Assembly (NCBI RefSeq): GCF_031143425.1
Contig: NC_090444.1
Location: 62,305,533 to 62,369,532 of the forward strand
From: Pleurodeles waltl
Lineage: Eukaryota; Chordata; Amphibia; Caudata; Salamandridae
Reading direction: 5' to 3'
Length of the DNA: 64,000 nt
The notes under the pieces were generated by a model. It had not been told where the DNA came from. It did not search any database and saw nothing but the letters and a program-made list of their open reading frames with translations. The stretch's first letter is position 1. Each line of letters starts with the position of its first letter. A program made the translations under genes and the position numbers. Shown in pieces: positions 42,850-54,279 of the stretch.

Positions 42850-45690
42850 GAACGATTTGTCCCTTTTCCAGGAGGATGTGCAGGTCCTTCTGGCCATGGA
42901 AGCCAAAGAGAGTATACTGGCATCAGAAGTAGGCTTTGGTTATTACTCCTGCTACTTCTCGTGCCGAAGGATGGAGGCCTTTCTCTTATTTTAGACCCTT
43001 TCGCTCTCAATGTTTTTCTACAGAAGGACCAATTCCAGATGCTCACCCTGTGGGAAGCTGGCCTGGTGTGTGGTGAGCACCTCTGGTGTTATCACCTTAT
43101 ACCAGGTCTAGGTATCCCCTATTAGTGAGGTGTAGGCAGTGTCTAGGAAGCCACGGCTCTCTAGAGGTAGCTGTGGATGAGCAGCCAAGACTTATCCATG
43201 AGACATGCAAAGATTTTCCAGTACCACCTTAGTCACACAGCACTTACACACATGAAAAAAACACACAGTGTTACAAAAGTAAAGGTAGTTTACTATGGTA
43301 ACACAATTCCATTTCCAGTTGGAGTGTCCAGTTGGGGGGCAGGAGCCACTATCCACTCTTTTGGAGATGCAGGACCAGGTCGACGGTGAAGAACAGGAGT
43401 TGGCTATGCAGTGCAGGAGAAGAGTTCCAGGAGTGATGCAGTCGATGTCCCATGTCGGAAGAAGATTTACAGTCAGTGGTGTAGAAGAACCACCAACAAG
43501 CCTTAGCAAAGGCAAGAGTTGCAGAGCTGCTGGGGACAAGGAAGGTCTGGTGGGGGACTCAACCCAGAGAGGGGAGTCCCAGATGACCCTACAGCAGTAC
43601 AGAGAGTCAGAAGGCAAGGATGCAGCCCTCACAGGCTGCAGGCACAGGAGTCTCTGTGAGGCCCACTCAGCACACCTGGAGAGGATTCCCACATTTGGAG
43701 CAGCATTTGCAGGGAAGAGTGCTGGAGGCCGTGGCTAAAGGGAGCCTGAAGATCCCTTGGAAGAAGAGCCAACAAGCCTTGGTAGCTGCAAGAGTTGTGG
43801 TGCACAGGGGTATCGTCTTGCAAGGAGAGGCAAAGACTCACCATCTCCCAAGTTGGACAGCTGGTAGAGGAGACCGAGGGGACCACTCCAGAACTCCACC
43901 TGTGTTGCAGGATCCACATAAAGTTGCAGGGGGAGGATCCACACAGCCAGACATCAATGCAGTTGGTGCCTACGGATGCAGGGGAGTGACTCCTTCATTC
44001 CACAGGAGATTCCTTCTTGCTTCTAGTGCAGACTGAAGACTTGCCACCCTCAGAGGATGCACAGCCGGGGAAACCATGTTGCAGAGTGAAGCCGCAGCTG
44101 GGGCTGCAGATCGTGGGTTCCTGTGAAGTCCAGTTGTGGTTCCAGTGGCCAGAAGATGAAGTAAACTATGCAGAGGAGTCCTGCTGGAATCTTTCACATC
44201 GAATATGAGGACTTCTCCAAGGGGGATACCCTAAATAGCGCTGGAAGGGGGACTGGTCACCTAGCAAGGTGACCACCTATCAGGAGGGAGCTGTGGCATC
44301 TCCTGCCTGAGATGATCACTCAGATCCTCCCGGGGGCCTTTTCCCACCTTGGATTCAAGATGACAGAATCAAGTGGCCACCTGGAGGAGCTCTGGGCACC
44401 ACCCCTGGGGTGGTGATGGATAGGGGAGTGGTCACTCCCATTTCCATTGTCCAGTTTCACGCCAGAGCAGGAACCGGGGGTCCCTGGACCGGTGCATACC
44501 AGTTTATGTAAGGCGGGCACCAAATGTGCCCTTCAAAGCATACCGGTGGCTCCGGGAGGCTAGCCTTCCCAAGCCATGTAACACCTATTTCCAAAGGGAG
44601 AGGGTGTTGCCTCCCACTCCCAAAGGAAATCCTTTGTTCAGCCTTCCTGGGCTTGAGCTGGTCAAACAGCAGGAGGGCAGAAACCGGTCTGTAGGATGGC
44701 AGCAGCATGGGCTGCCTGGGAAAACCCTACAAACTGGTGGGAGCAAAGCCGGGGGTCCTCCATGGAGCCCCCAGAGCGCATGGAATCATAAAACAAATAC
44801 TGGCAACAGTATTGGGGTATGATTCCAACATGTTTGATGCCAAACATGCCCAGGTTCAGAGTTACGATTATGTAGCTGGACCCAGGGAGTGACCTGTGTC
44901 CAGTACATGGGTGAAATGGCTTCCCTGCACTTACTTAGTCCAGGAAAATGGCACTGGAGTTCGTGGGGCACCTCTGCACACAGGTACTTGCACCCTGGCC
45001 TCTGGGCTAGGAGGGCCTGCTATAGGGGTGACTTACAGTGACCTGGTGCAGTGACCTGAAGTGAAAGGGTGCATGCACCTTTTCACGTAGGCTGCAAAGG
45101 CAGGCCTGCAGACAGTTTGCATGGGCTCCCAGGGGTGGCATATTAAATGCTGCAGCCCATGGGGATCCCCTGGTGCCCCAATGCCCTGGGTACCTAGGTA
45201 CCATATACTAGGGACTTATATGGGGGCACCGTTATGCCAATTGGGGGGTATACAAAGTCAGGAACAACCAAATTTACAGGGAGAGAGCACAGACACTGGG
45301 GTCCTGGTTAGCAGGATCCTAATGAACACAGTCAAAACACACTGACAGCAGGCAAAAAGTTGGGGTAACCATGCAAAAAAGAATGTGCTTTCCTACACAC
45401 CCTGGCAAAGGTCTTGTCTACCCTTGATCCAGCAGTCTGGATGGTAAAGCTGGACCTACAGGACTCTTATTTCTATAGACAATCACCCACCTCCAGACTG
45501 TGGTGAACCTCCTCATTTCAGTGGGTTTGCTATCAATGTGCCAAAGTCGCACCTGACTTCTCCACAGGTGCTCCCATTTATCTGAGCCATTCTGGACACA
45601 CTGACGCTTCAGTTCTTCCTCCCAGAATGGGATCTTCATGACATTCCAGCTATGATCCCAATGTTTCAGCCTCTGTCCTGTAACTCACTA
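42850..45690 (+). pseudogene. DIRS D2 reverse transcriptase, split by B LTR
   Basis: 42890-43048 reads AKESILASEVGFGYYSCYF, VPKDGGLSLILDPFALN.FLQKDQFQMLTL, then, after the LTR, AKVLSTLDPAVWMVKLDLQDSYF (45403-45480) and NLLISVGFAINVPKSHLTS...AILDTLT (45500-45620, shifted frames). These are DIRS RT finger and palm motifs in order; the LDLQD aspartate is kept. The enzyme would copy DIRS RNA into circular DNA. The LTR lies between ...MLTL and AKVL, with TSD CACCC made from the LTL codons. Confidence 0.78.
43049..45397. mobile_element. Solo B-family LTR, 2.35 kb, perfect 5-bp TSD
   Basis: TGTGGGAAGCTGGCC to GTGCTTTCCTACA, flanked by CACCC at 43044-43048 and 45398-45402. No internal region remains, so it is a solo LTR from LTR-LTR recombination. 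It aligns with the nested B copies at 9362-15339 and, at its start, with 62709-62890 (GTGTGGTGAGCACCT.TGGTG). The motif TGTTTGATGCCAAACA is at 44831-44846. Confidence 0.94.
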
Positions 45691-46439
45691 ATAACAACTC
45701 TGTGTCAGAGTCACCAGATCCTCGGGGTCTGCGCACGTTTCCAACACATCCTCTAATGAACAGCTCCAAGACTCTGATAGACAATTTACAGAGACTGTGA
45801 GAGTTCAAGAGGGGAAGAGGGGATTAGGAAGGGTACTGCTGGAAGGAGACCTTTAATAGGAAAAAAGGTTAGAACACACAATATAACCTGAAGTAAATAT
45901 TAATAAACATAGTCTTTCTGAAAATATGAGCAATCTTTAATTGCAGTTTAAAGATGAACAGATTTTGTGATGATCAGATACCTGTAATGGAATCAAGATT
46001 AATTGAAATAAAACTTTTCTTATTCAAGCATGAATTAGAATAGCAAGAATATGCATAATAGGAGCATATAATATTGCATCTAGAACTTCTGATCCTATAT
46101 ATATATTTTCCTTGAAATGTTTTCAACACATATTACACTCTTAAAACACTAGAGAAGAAATATGTTTCAATGGGTTCAATAGTTCAAGAAATATTTTCCA
46201 TACTTGTCAACTCGAATTGTACCAAGCGTTTATCCTGGAATGGTAATATGCAGTTCACAACATAAATAAACTCTAGTAGAAAAATTACATGTCCTGCTGA
46301 CTCGAATGCCACCATGCAAAGTCAAGAAATGGTTGCAAAATAAATAGCAACAGGTTTTGAAATTATCTTAAATTGAATTATACATCGTGCCACTTCAAAA
46401 CCTTCTTTTAAATGTCAAAAAATAGTAGCACACAATGTA

Positions 46440-46800
46440 CCACAAGCTTTCAAAGCTTCATAAATGAACCGTGCCTTTTTCCGATTCGTGATCATTCATG
46501 TATGTGTCAATAAATGCCAGCGCGCAATGCAACTCAAAATTTCAAAGCTTTTCAAACGAATCGCGCCTCCTGCTGATTCATAAATATCCACGCGTGTGTC
46601 AACAAACACTGGCTTGCAATGTAACACAGTTTATTTTTTTTAAGCTTTTCAAACGAATCGCGCATCCTGTCGATTTGTAAACCTCAACGCGTATGTCAAT
46701 AAATGCTGGCGCGCTATGTAACACAAGTTTCAAAACTATAAACGAATTGCGCTTCTTGCCGATTCATAAACATCCATGTACACACTTTAACAAAAATACT
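46440..46800. repeat. Four imperfect ~90-bp tandem units
   Basis: Units share TTTCAAACGAATCGCGC, a CGATT(C/T)(A/G)TAAA phrase and GTGTCAA(T/C)AAA.(G/A)C(T/C)GGC. Matching points at 46504, 46596 and 46693 give spacings of about 92 and 97 bp, with a shorter final unit. The units are notable for repeated CGAATCGCGC/GCGCG in AT-rich surroundings. Confidence 0.85.
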
Positions 46801-47066
46801 CGAGTGCACTTTTTATGACCTTAAAACAATTTGTTAACATAAATAAACGATCAGATCTTAGAATGAGATAATTCTAGAAAAAATAAACGGTGTTGGGAAT
46901 AAACCCAACTACCGTCTTACCACCCAGGAACAAGATGCACCAATGAAGTTTTCAAAGCAGAGAACTGGGAGATCAAAAAGGCCACCGGAACAGGAGCTCT
47001 GGAAATAGCTGCTCTTCTGCACCGGGACCTCTGAATAGTGAGCACTGGGAGTTGGGCTGACTCTCC

Positions 47067-47081
47067 TTATATAGAGTCTTG
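47067..47081 (-). promoter_or_regulatory. TATA-box candidate
   Basis: Minus-strand CTATATAAGGAGAGTC-type sequence inside the unidentified 45691-47334 insertion. Its composition and surrounding GC-balanced DNA suit an LTR core promoter. No transcript evidence. Confidence 0.4.
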
Positions 47082-47929
47082 GCCCAGCCCAGAACCACAC
47101 CCAGGCATGTTGCAGGGAAAGTCTCTGGAAGGCCCTGGAAAGGGGCCACACCCTAACCCACTCTGAAAACCTGTAGCAATACCTTGCAAAGAAACAGTAT
47201 TTGTAAACATATTAAGAATAAGTGTTTAGGATTCAACTCTGCAATGCAAAAGGGTAAAATACAACATATCAGCACAATGCATGAATCATGTTGTTTTGAA
47301 AGTGATGTTTTTTTTGCATTTTTTTATGCCAATAGAGCGCGTACTGTTCTGGTGTTGACACTCTGGGACTGTTGGCTGTAGGAAGCTGGCTCTTTATATG
47401 ATATATCAAAATGAGATATATTGTGCAAAGAGTCCAGGGGTTCCCTTAGTAGTGGACCGAGGTTTGCTCTAGCAATCCCATGGTGAGCTTTTAGGGGGAT
47501 GTGCGGTTGAGCGTCCTTAGGCTTATCAGAGAGGAGTGGGAGACACTTGCATTTACACAGTCAATAAATGAGGCACATGATTCAAGGCAATCCACACCAA
47601 TTTACAAAAATAACAAGTATCTTTATATATGTTTTGGCACCACAATCTATACAATCAGGTGAGTACATTTTGCAAGAGAAATCTTTACAGTTTTCAAAAG
47701 TCGACAGTGCAATTTCTGAAAATCTGCAATGTTATCCTATGGAGAGAAAAACAAGTACTGCATTCAGGTTTAATAAAGAGACCTATGGGTCCAGTCTCCT
47801 GGGCTTAAGGCAAGTATCGGGCAAGGGTCAGGACCACACCAACAGGTCACCCCAGGCGTCATTGGGACAGCCAGGTGCAGAGGTGTAGTACGGGGTTGGG
47901 TGCCCAATGTTAGTCAATGGGGATCAGTA

Positions 47930-48278
47930 AACTGTAAACTTCGTACTTGTATAGCACTCTACTCACCCGTTAGGGTCTCAAAGCGCTGTACGCATACCAC
48001 TGTGGAACCCCTCCTGGCTTTTCCCTGTGAGGTGCCCACTCCTGGGCAACCTCCAAGATGAAGCCAGGCATCCCAGTGCTGTTGTGGAGATTAAGCAAGC
48101 TATTGCCCAGAGTCACAGAGTGGGACCCATGAATGAGATTAGGCACCGATGCAAGAATTATCAGGTCCGAGGAAATTGAGCCCAAGACCCACCGAGGCAG
48201 GAATTGAACCCTGGTCCCGGGCCAGATTTCTGCATCAGGGTCTGCCGCTCTAAACATTGAGCCACACTTCTCAGTCCG
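47930..48278 (-). mobile_element. CORE-SINE (MIR-like): tRNA head, L2 tail
   Basis: On the minus strand a tRNA-related head (48278-48170) has an A-box-like TGGCTCAATGTTTAGAGC and a B-box GGTTCAATTCC. It is followed by a CORE-like block, CTGTGACTCTGGGCAA.GCTTAATCTCC (about 48125-48085), resembling the conserved core of MIR. The tail is AGCGCTTTGAGACCCTAACG..GTGCTATACAAGTA (47985-47943), the L2 LINE 3' end. The same tail ends the L2-like fragment at 13271, a likely source of its mobilising enzymes. Inserted in the A LTR; target duplication unclear. Confidence 0.8.
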
Positions 48279-49998
48279 TTTGAAAAGAGGCTGCAGGTCT
48301 GGACAGAAATAACCCACAAGTTGGTTCCAATCTTGAGATGTCCAGGGACGTGGGGACACCTTCAGTCCTCTTCTCCATGGGCCAAGTGCGACAAGTGCAG
48401 AGGTGTCCTGAGGCGTTGGGTTTTCTCTACCAGAGCACTCGTGGTTGAGGGGGCCTGTGTGCAGAGGACGCAGGCCATGTCAGTGGGTCCACAGTGGGCA
48501 AGTCCAAGGTGGGCTTTGTCTCTGGAGGGCTGGGGGCCACCCTGGTCTACTTTACCTCGGGCTGTGCGGCACAGATGCAGTGGACCTTTCAGGTGTCCGT
48601 TTTCAGTAGATCAGAGTCCTCACTGTTCTCTTGGGGTGCCTAGAAGATGCAGGGAAGCAGCTCCACTGCTCCACAGGATTTCCTGGGTCTTTGATGAAGG
48701 TGGCAGTCCTCGAAGGCTTTTGGAGGCACAGCAGCTTGCAGGACAAGTTGACTTTGGGTCAAATCGGAGGGAACAGCAGACAGGCCAGCAGGGTTGGGAC
48801 TAAGTCAGGTACTTCTTCCTCAGGCTTTGCTTTTCTGGCTCCTGAATGTCGTCCTTCTTCATATGTCAGCAGGAATCTGCTTTTCTAGTGCTTGGGGCTC
48901 CTCTAAATACTGCATTTAGGGGTCTTTCGGGGAGTGTAGGGCAGTAGCCACCGGGCTACATATCCCTGGGGTCACTACACCCCCTATATGATGAACACTT
49001 CCTATGGAAAGTGGGCATAACCCTGTCCCAGATTTCATAAATCTGCCAACACCAAGATGGCAGGTTTCTAAAAGTTGCATCCACCTTGGGGGTGGGCATA
49101 CCTCCCTGAATATTAAATTTCCCACCAGTCTGGGTGCCAAATGGGCCCTGTGGCAGGGGGTTGGCATCTCTCCTGTGAGTGAAGCCAGATCTGCATACAA
49201 AGGGTGGTGGGCTTCTTTGAAGCCCCCATTGCCTTGGAATGCAAAATCACAGATCATCCTGTTGGGTGCTGTGTGTAAATACATCTCACAGAGCAGGCTT
49301 TGTGATTGACTGCCCAAGAGCACAGTCTCTCATCCTGGGGCATCGGACTCGTGTCTGGTGGTGGCAGGTTAGCTAAAACTGGTCAGACCGTACACAGGTT
49401 TTTGGTAGGTTTTCAGAGGCAATCTTTAAGGTGCCCTCGTGGTGCATGTAATAATAAATCCATCACTGGCATCAGTGAGGGTTTTATTAATACGAGATGT
49501 TTGATACCAATCTTCCTTATTTTCAGTGAAGCCATCATGTAGTTGGGGAACTTGTATTGACCAGTGTCAAGCACTTATGCTTAAAATAGCTTCCCTGTCC
49601 ACTCACAATGTCTTTGAATTGACAAAGACATAGCAGGGGCATATCTGCTCATGCAGATCTGCCCTCACATGTAATATAAAACACTCTGCCTGAGGGCCGT
49701 AAGGCCTGCTGTAGGGGTGACATATGTTACACACAGTGTTAGGAGACATGGCACACAGGCTTTGTGCTATGTTGTGTTTTCACTTTAAGCTGCACCAAGA
49801 CACACAGCCTGGAATGGCAGTCTGCATGTGCTAGGTGAGGGGTCCCTGAGGGTGGCACAATACGTGCTGCAGCTCTTGTGGAACCTCTTTGGTACCCATG
49901 CCATAGGTGATTTGGGTACCACTTACTAGGGACTTACAGGGGGATCAAAAGTTTTTCCAATTGGGGAACAATTGTACAGTTTTAACGAAAGAGATCTG

Positions 49999-52900
49999 TG
50001 TGAGAAAGTAGCCTCTTTCTAGCCTTGTTACTTTTGGCCTGTTTGTGAGTGTATGTCAGGGTGTTTTCACTGTCTCACTGGGATCCTGCCAGCCAGGGCC
50101 CAGTGCTCATAGTGAAAACCCTATGTTTTCAGTATGTTTGTTATGTGTCACTGGGATCCTGCTAGTCAGGACCCCAGTGCTCATAAGTTTGTGACCTATA
50201 TGTATGTGTTCCCTGTGTGATGCCTAACTGTCTCACTGAGGCTCTGCTAACCAGAACCTCAGTGGTTATGCTCTCTCTTTCCAAATTGTCACTAACAGGC
50301 TAGTGACCAATTTCACCAATTCACATACTGGAACACCCTTATCATTCCCTAGTATATGGTACTGAGGTACCCAGGGTATTGGGGTTCCAGGAGAGCCCTA
50401 TGGGCTGCAGCATTTCTTTTGCCACCCATAGGGAGCTCTGACAATTCTTACACAGGCCTGCCACTGCAGCCTGAGTGAAATAATGCACACATTATTTCAC
50501 AGCCATTTTCACTGCACTTAAGTAACTTATAAGTCACCTATATGTTTAACCTTTACCTGGTAAAGGTTGGGTGCTAAGTTACCTAGTGTGTGGGCACCCT
50601 GGCACTAGCCAAGGTGCCCCCACATCATTCAGGGCAAATTCCCCGGACTTTGTGAGTGCGGGGACACCATTACACGCGTGCACTACACATAGGTCACTAC
50701 CTATGTGTAGCTTCACAATGGTAACTCCGAATATGGCCATGTAACAGGTCTAAGATCATGGAATTGCCCCCTCTATGCCATCCTGGCATTGTTGGTACAA
50801 TCCCATGATCCCACTGGTCTGTAGCTCAGACCCGGGTACTGCCAAACTGCCTTTTCAGGGGTTTTCACTGCATCTGCTGCTGCTGCCAACCCCTCAGACA
50901 GGTTTCTGCCCTCCTGGGGTCCAGCCAGGCTTGGCCCAGGAAGGCAGAACAAAGGACTTCCTCAGAGAGAGGGTGTTACACCCTCTCCCTTTGGAAAAAG
51001 GTGTGAAGGCAGGGGAGGAGTAGCCTCCCCCAGCCTCTGGAAATGCTTTCATGGGCACAGATGGTGCCCATTTCTGCATAAGCCAGTCTACACCGGTTCA
51101 GGGACCCCTTAGTCCTGCTCTGGCGCGAAACTGGACAAAGGAAAGGGGAGTGACCACTCCCCTGACCTGCACCTCCCCTGGGAGGTGCCCAGAGCTCCTC
51201 CAGTGTGCTCCAGACCTCTGCCATCTTGGAAACAGAGGTGCTGCTGGCACACTGGACTGCTCTGAGTGGCCAGGGCCAGCAGGTGACGTCAGAGACTCCT
51301 TCTGATAGGCTCCTTCAGGTGTTGCTAGCCTATCCTCTCTCCTAGGTAGCCAAACCCTCTTTTCTGGCTATTTAGGGTCTCTGCTTTGGGGAATTCCTTA
51401 GATAACGAATGCAAGAGCTCATCAGAGTTCCTCTGCATCTCTCTCTTCACCTTCTGCCAAGGAATCGACTGCTGACCGCGCTGGAAGCCTGCAAAACTGC
51501 AACAAAGTAGCGAAGACGACTACTGCAACTCTGTAACGCTGATCCTGCTGCCTTCTCGACTGTTTTCCTGGTGGTGCATGCTGTGGGGGTAGTCTGCCTC
51601 CTCTCTGCACTAGAAGCTCTGAAGAAATCTCCCGTGGGCCAACGGAATCGTCCCCCTGCAACCGCAGGCACCAAAGAACTGCATTACCGGTACCCTGGGT
51701 CTCCTCTCAGCACGACGAGCGAGGTCCCTCGAATCCAGCAACTCTGTCCAAGTGACTCCCACAGTCCAGTGACTCTTCAGTCCAAGTTTGGTGGAGGTAA
51801 GTCCTTGCCTCCCCACACCAGACTGCATTGCTGGGAACTGTGACTTTTGCAGCTACTCCGGCCTCTGTGCACTTCCGGCGGAAATCCTTTGTGCACAGCC
51901 AAGCCTGGGTCCACGGCCCTCTAACCTGCATTGCACGACTTCCTAAGTTGTCCTCCGGCGACGTGGGACTCCTTTGTGCGACTTCGGGTGAGCACCGTTT
52001 CACTCCTCTTTGTAGTGCCTGTTCCAGCACTTCTGCGGGTGCTGCCTGCTTCTGAGAGGGCTCCTTGTCTTGCTCTACGCCCCCTGTGTCCCCAGACGCA
52101 ATTGGCGACATCCTGGTCCATCCTGGGCCACAGCAGCATCCAAAAACCTTAAACCGCACGATTTGCAGCTAGCAAGGCTTGTTGGCAGTCTTTCGGCGGG
52201 AAAACACTTCTGCACGACTCTCCACGGCGTGCGGAATCCATCCTCCAAAGGGGAAGTTTCTAAACCTTGTCGTTCCTGCAGAATCCTCAGCTTCTACTGT
52301 CCAGTAGCAGCTTCTTTGCACCCACCGTTGGCATTTCCTGGGCATCTGCCCATCTCCGACTTGCTTGTGACTTTTGGACTTGGTCCCCTTGTTCCACAGG
52401 TACCCTCAACTGGAAATCCATCATTGTTGCATTGCTGGTTTGTGTCTTTCCTGCAGAATTCCCCTATCACGACTTCTGTGCTCTTTGGGGAACTTTAGTG
52501 CACTTTGCACTCACTTTTCAGGGTCTTGGGGTGGGCTATTTTTCTAACCTTTACTATTTTCTAATAGTCCCAGCGACCCTCTACAAGGTCACATAGGTTT
52601 GGGGTCCATTTGTGGTTCGCATTCCACTTTTGGAGTATATGGTTTGTGTTGCCCCTATGTGTCCCCATTGCATCCTATTGTAACTATACATTGTTTGTAC
52701 TGTTTTCTAAGACTATACTGCATATTTTTGGTATTGTGTACATATATCTTGTGTATATTTGCTATCCTCATACTGAGGGTACTTACTGAGATACTTTGGC
52801 ATATTGTCATAAAAATAAAGTACCTTTATTTTTAGTATATCTGTGTATTGTGTTTTCTTATGATATTGTGCAAGTGACACTAGTGGTACTGTAGGAGCTT

Positions 52901-53058
52901 CACTCGTCTCCTAGTTCAGCCTAAGCTGCTCTGCTAAGCTACCATTATCTATCAGCCTAAGCTGCTAGACACCCTATACACTAATAAGGGATACCTGGGC
53001 CTGGTGCAAGGTGTAAGTACCCCTTGGTACTCACTACAAGCCACTCCAGCCTCCTACA
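49999..53058 (+). mobile_element. Solo LTR 'E', 3.06 kb, perfect 5-bp TSD
   Basis: TGTGAGAAAGTAGCC to CAGCCTCCTACA, flanked by ATCTG (49994-49998 and 53059-53063). AATAAAG in a small palindrome (AAAATAAAGTACCTTTATTTT region, about 52812-52834) marks a polyadenylation signal, leaving about 220 bp of U5. No internal region or coding frame belongs to it, so it is a solo LTR, unusually long. It sits in an A LTR that sits in a DIRS element. Confidence 0.94.
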
Positions 53059-53171
53059 ATCTGGCACTGGGAACCTGGTTAACAGAAACCTAGTGCATGT
53101 TCAGTCAGAATTGCATCAAAAAACAGGCAAAAAGTGAGGGTGACCATGTCAAAAAGGGGCTCTTTCCAACA

Positions 53172-53595
53172 ATGGCATTTTGTATCCTATTGGTCAAGCA
53201 CACAAAGTGGTATATACGGGTTCTGCAGTGGGATCTGAAGTCACAGTGGGCAAAGCATTAGGGAGACCTTTGAGTACGTCCAGATTTCAGAGTAGACTGC
53301 AAAAGACTTGAAGTGGTTTGTGCTGGGCTGCAATTGGATCAGCAGGAAACCCCCTCTCTATCCCTGCCCTCCACAGAGTTAACAGTGGTGACCAATGTGT
53401 TGCTTCTGTTTTGGTGTGGCCACTTGGGAGAGGTGGATGCCTTCTGGAGCTGCAGGCCATCTCCTTGGCGCCAAAAACCTTTCTATTGTTGATCAAAGAG
53501 AGGCTTGTGCAGGTTTTCGTGGAAAACCCCTATCATGTGGTATTGCAACAAACAGGGCAGAGTGGGGCCATAGACCCTAAGCCAGGAAGCACAAT
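53172..53595 (+). pseudogene. DIRS D2 RT/RNase H segment
   Basis: Reads AFCILLVKHTKWYIRVLQWDLKSQWAKH, then across frames QQETPSLSLPSTELTVVTNV and CGHLGEVDAFWS, then NPYHVVLQQTGQSG, which parallel the 'LRPLQW', 'VTTDASxxGWGAHL' and 'TDNTTVMxYINxQGG' RNase H motifs of DIRS elements. It duplicates the region present in D1 at 32825-33012, proving two DIRS copies. The reading ends where the Harbinger element begins at 53596. Confidence 0.72.
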
Positions 53596-54279
53596 GGCCC
53601 TCATTATGACATTGGGGGTAAATTCCAAATACCGCTGCGGTGAATGCCCCAACATACCACCACGGAGGTGAACATCCGTCCACCAGATTATGACACATAC
53701 ACACAAAACCGACAGCAAACAGCCACAAATCTTCCACACCCACTGAATGTGATAAACTATTGGAACTACCACCCATACGGTTACGCCACCAAAACAATGC
53801 CCACCAAATAACGACCCACTTATCACCATAGCGGACATTTAACGGCGGTAAACCATTGGCGGTGCACACCGCAGTGGCGGATATGGCCACCCAAAAACAA
53901 AACAAGACAACATTGGACAGAACCACCTGACACAAATACACACACCCCAAACACTCATCAACAGCACTATAAAACACACCCCACATCACCCGCAATCCTT
54001 TGCAATCCCATCCCCCCACTCCATCTCACACAGTGCACCACCCATTTTCCAAACCTAAATGCCAAGCCCTGCATGTCATACCGACTGCATGCACATCCCT
54101 TCCATCTCTGGATGCACACCCACCACCAATGCATGCACAGCATGGAGAACTGACAATTCCCACAATCCATCACCATACTCAACCAAAGGTGGGAGGACAA
54201 CAGCAATAACATTGGGAAAGCTAGAAATGCAAAATATGTCGCAGACATGTACCAAAATACATCACTTGCATCCCCACAG

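Larger units (their letters stand above)
45691..47334. mobile_element. Unidentified insertion in DIRS RT
   Basis: DIRS RT reading stops near 45690 (PAMIPMFQPL) and continues at about 47335 (RTVLVLTLWDCW), so the 1.6 kb between was inserted. It is AT-rich in the left part, has a tandem repeat at 46440-46800, and toward the right a minus-strand TATATAAGGAGAGTC (47067-47081) below a compositionally balanced segment. That layout suggests a minus-strand LTR with a TATA box, but I cannot find matching ends or a target duplication. Confidence 0.5.
47377..53171 (-). mobile_element. Solo A-family LTR holding a SINE and an E LTR
   Basis: Plus-strand reading TGTAGGAAGCTGGCTCTTTATATG to GCTCTTTCCAACA, flanked by TTGGC (47372-47376) and ATGGC (53172-53176), 4 of 5 identical. 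Without the SINE and E LTR it is about 2.4 kb and aligns with 19003-21453; it keeps the right-hand segment lost there (GGCACTGGGAACCTGG at 53064). Orientation is minus, as in element A. It interrupts DIRS RT codons between LTLWDCW and (M)AFCILLVKHTKW. The palindromic motif is at 49498-49513, slightly decayed. Confidence 0.9.

Noticed and set aside
32825..53595. A single circularly permuted DIRS element
   Set aside because: The order RNase H-recombinase-gag-RT looks permuted, but both ends include the same RNase H region, so two copies are needed.
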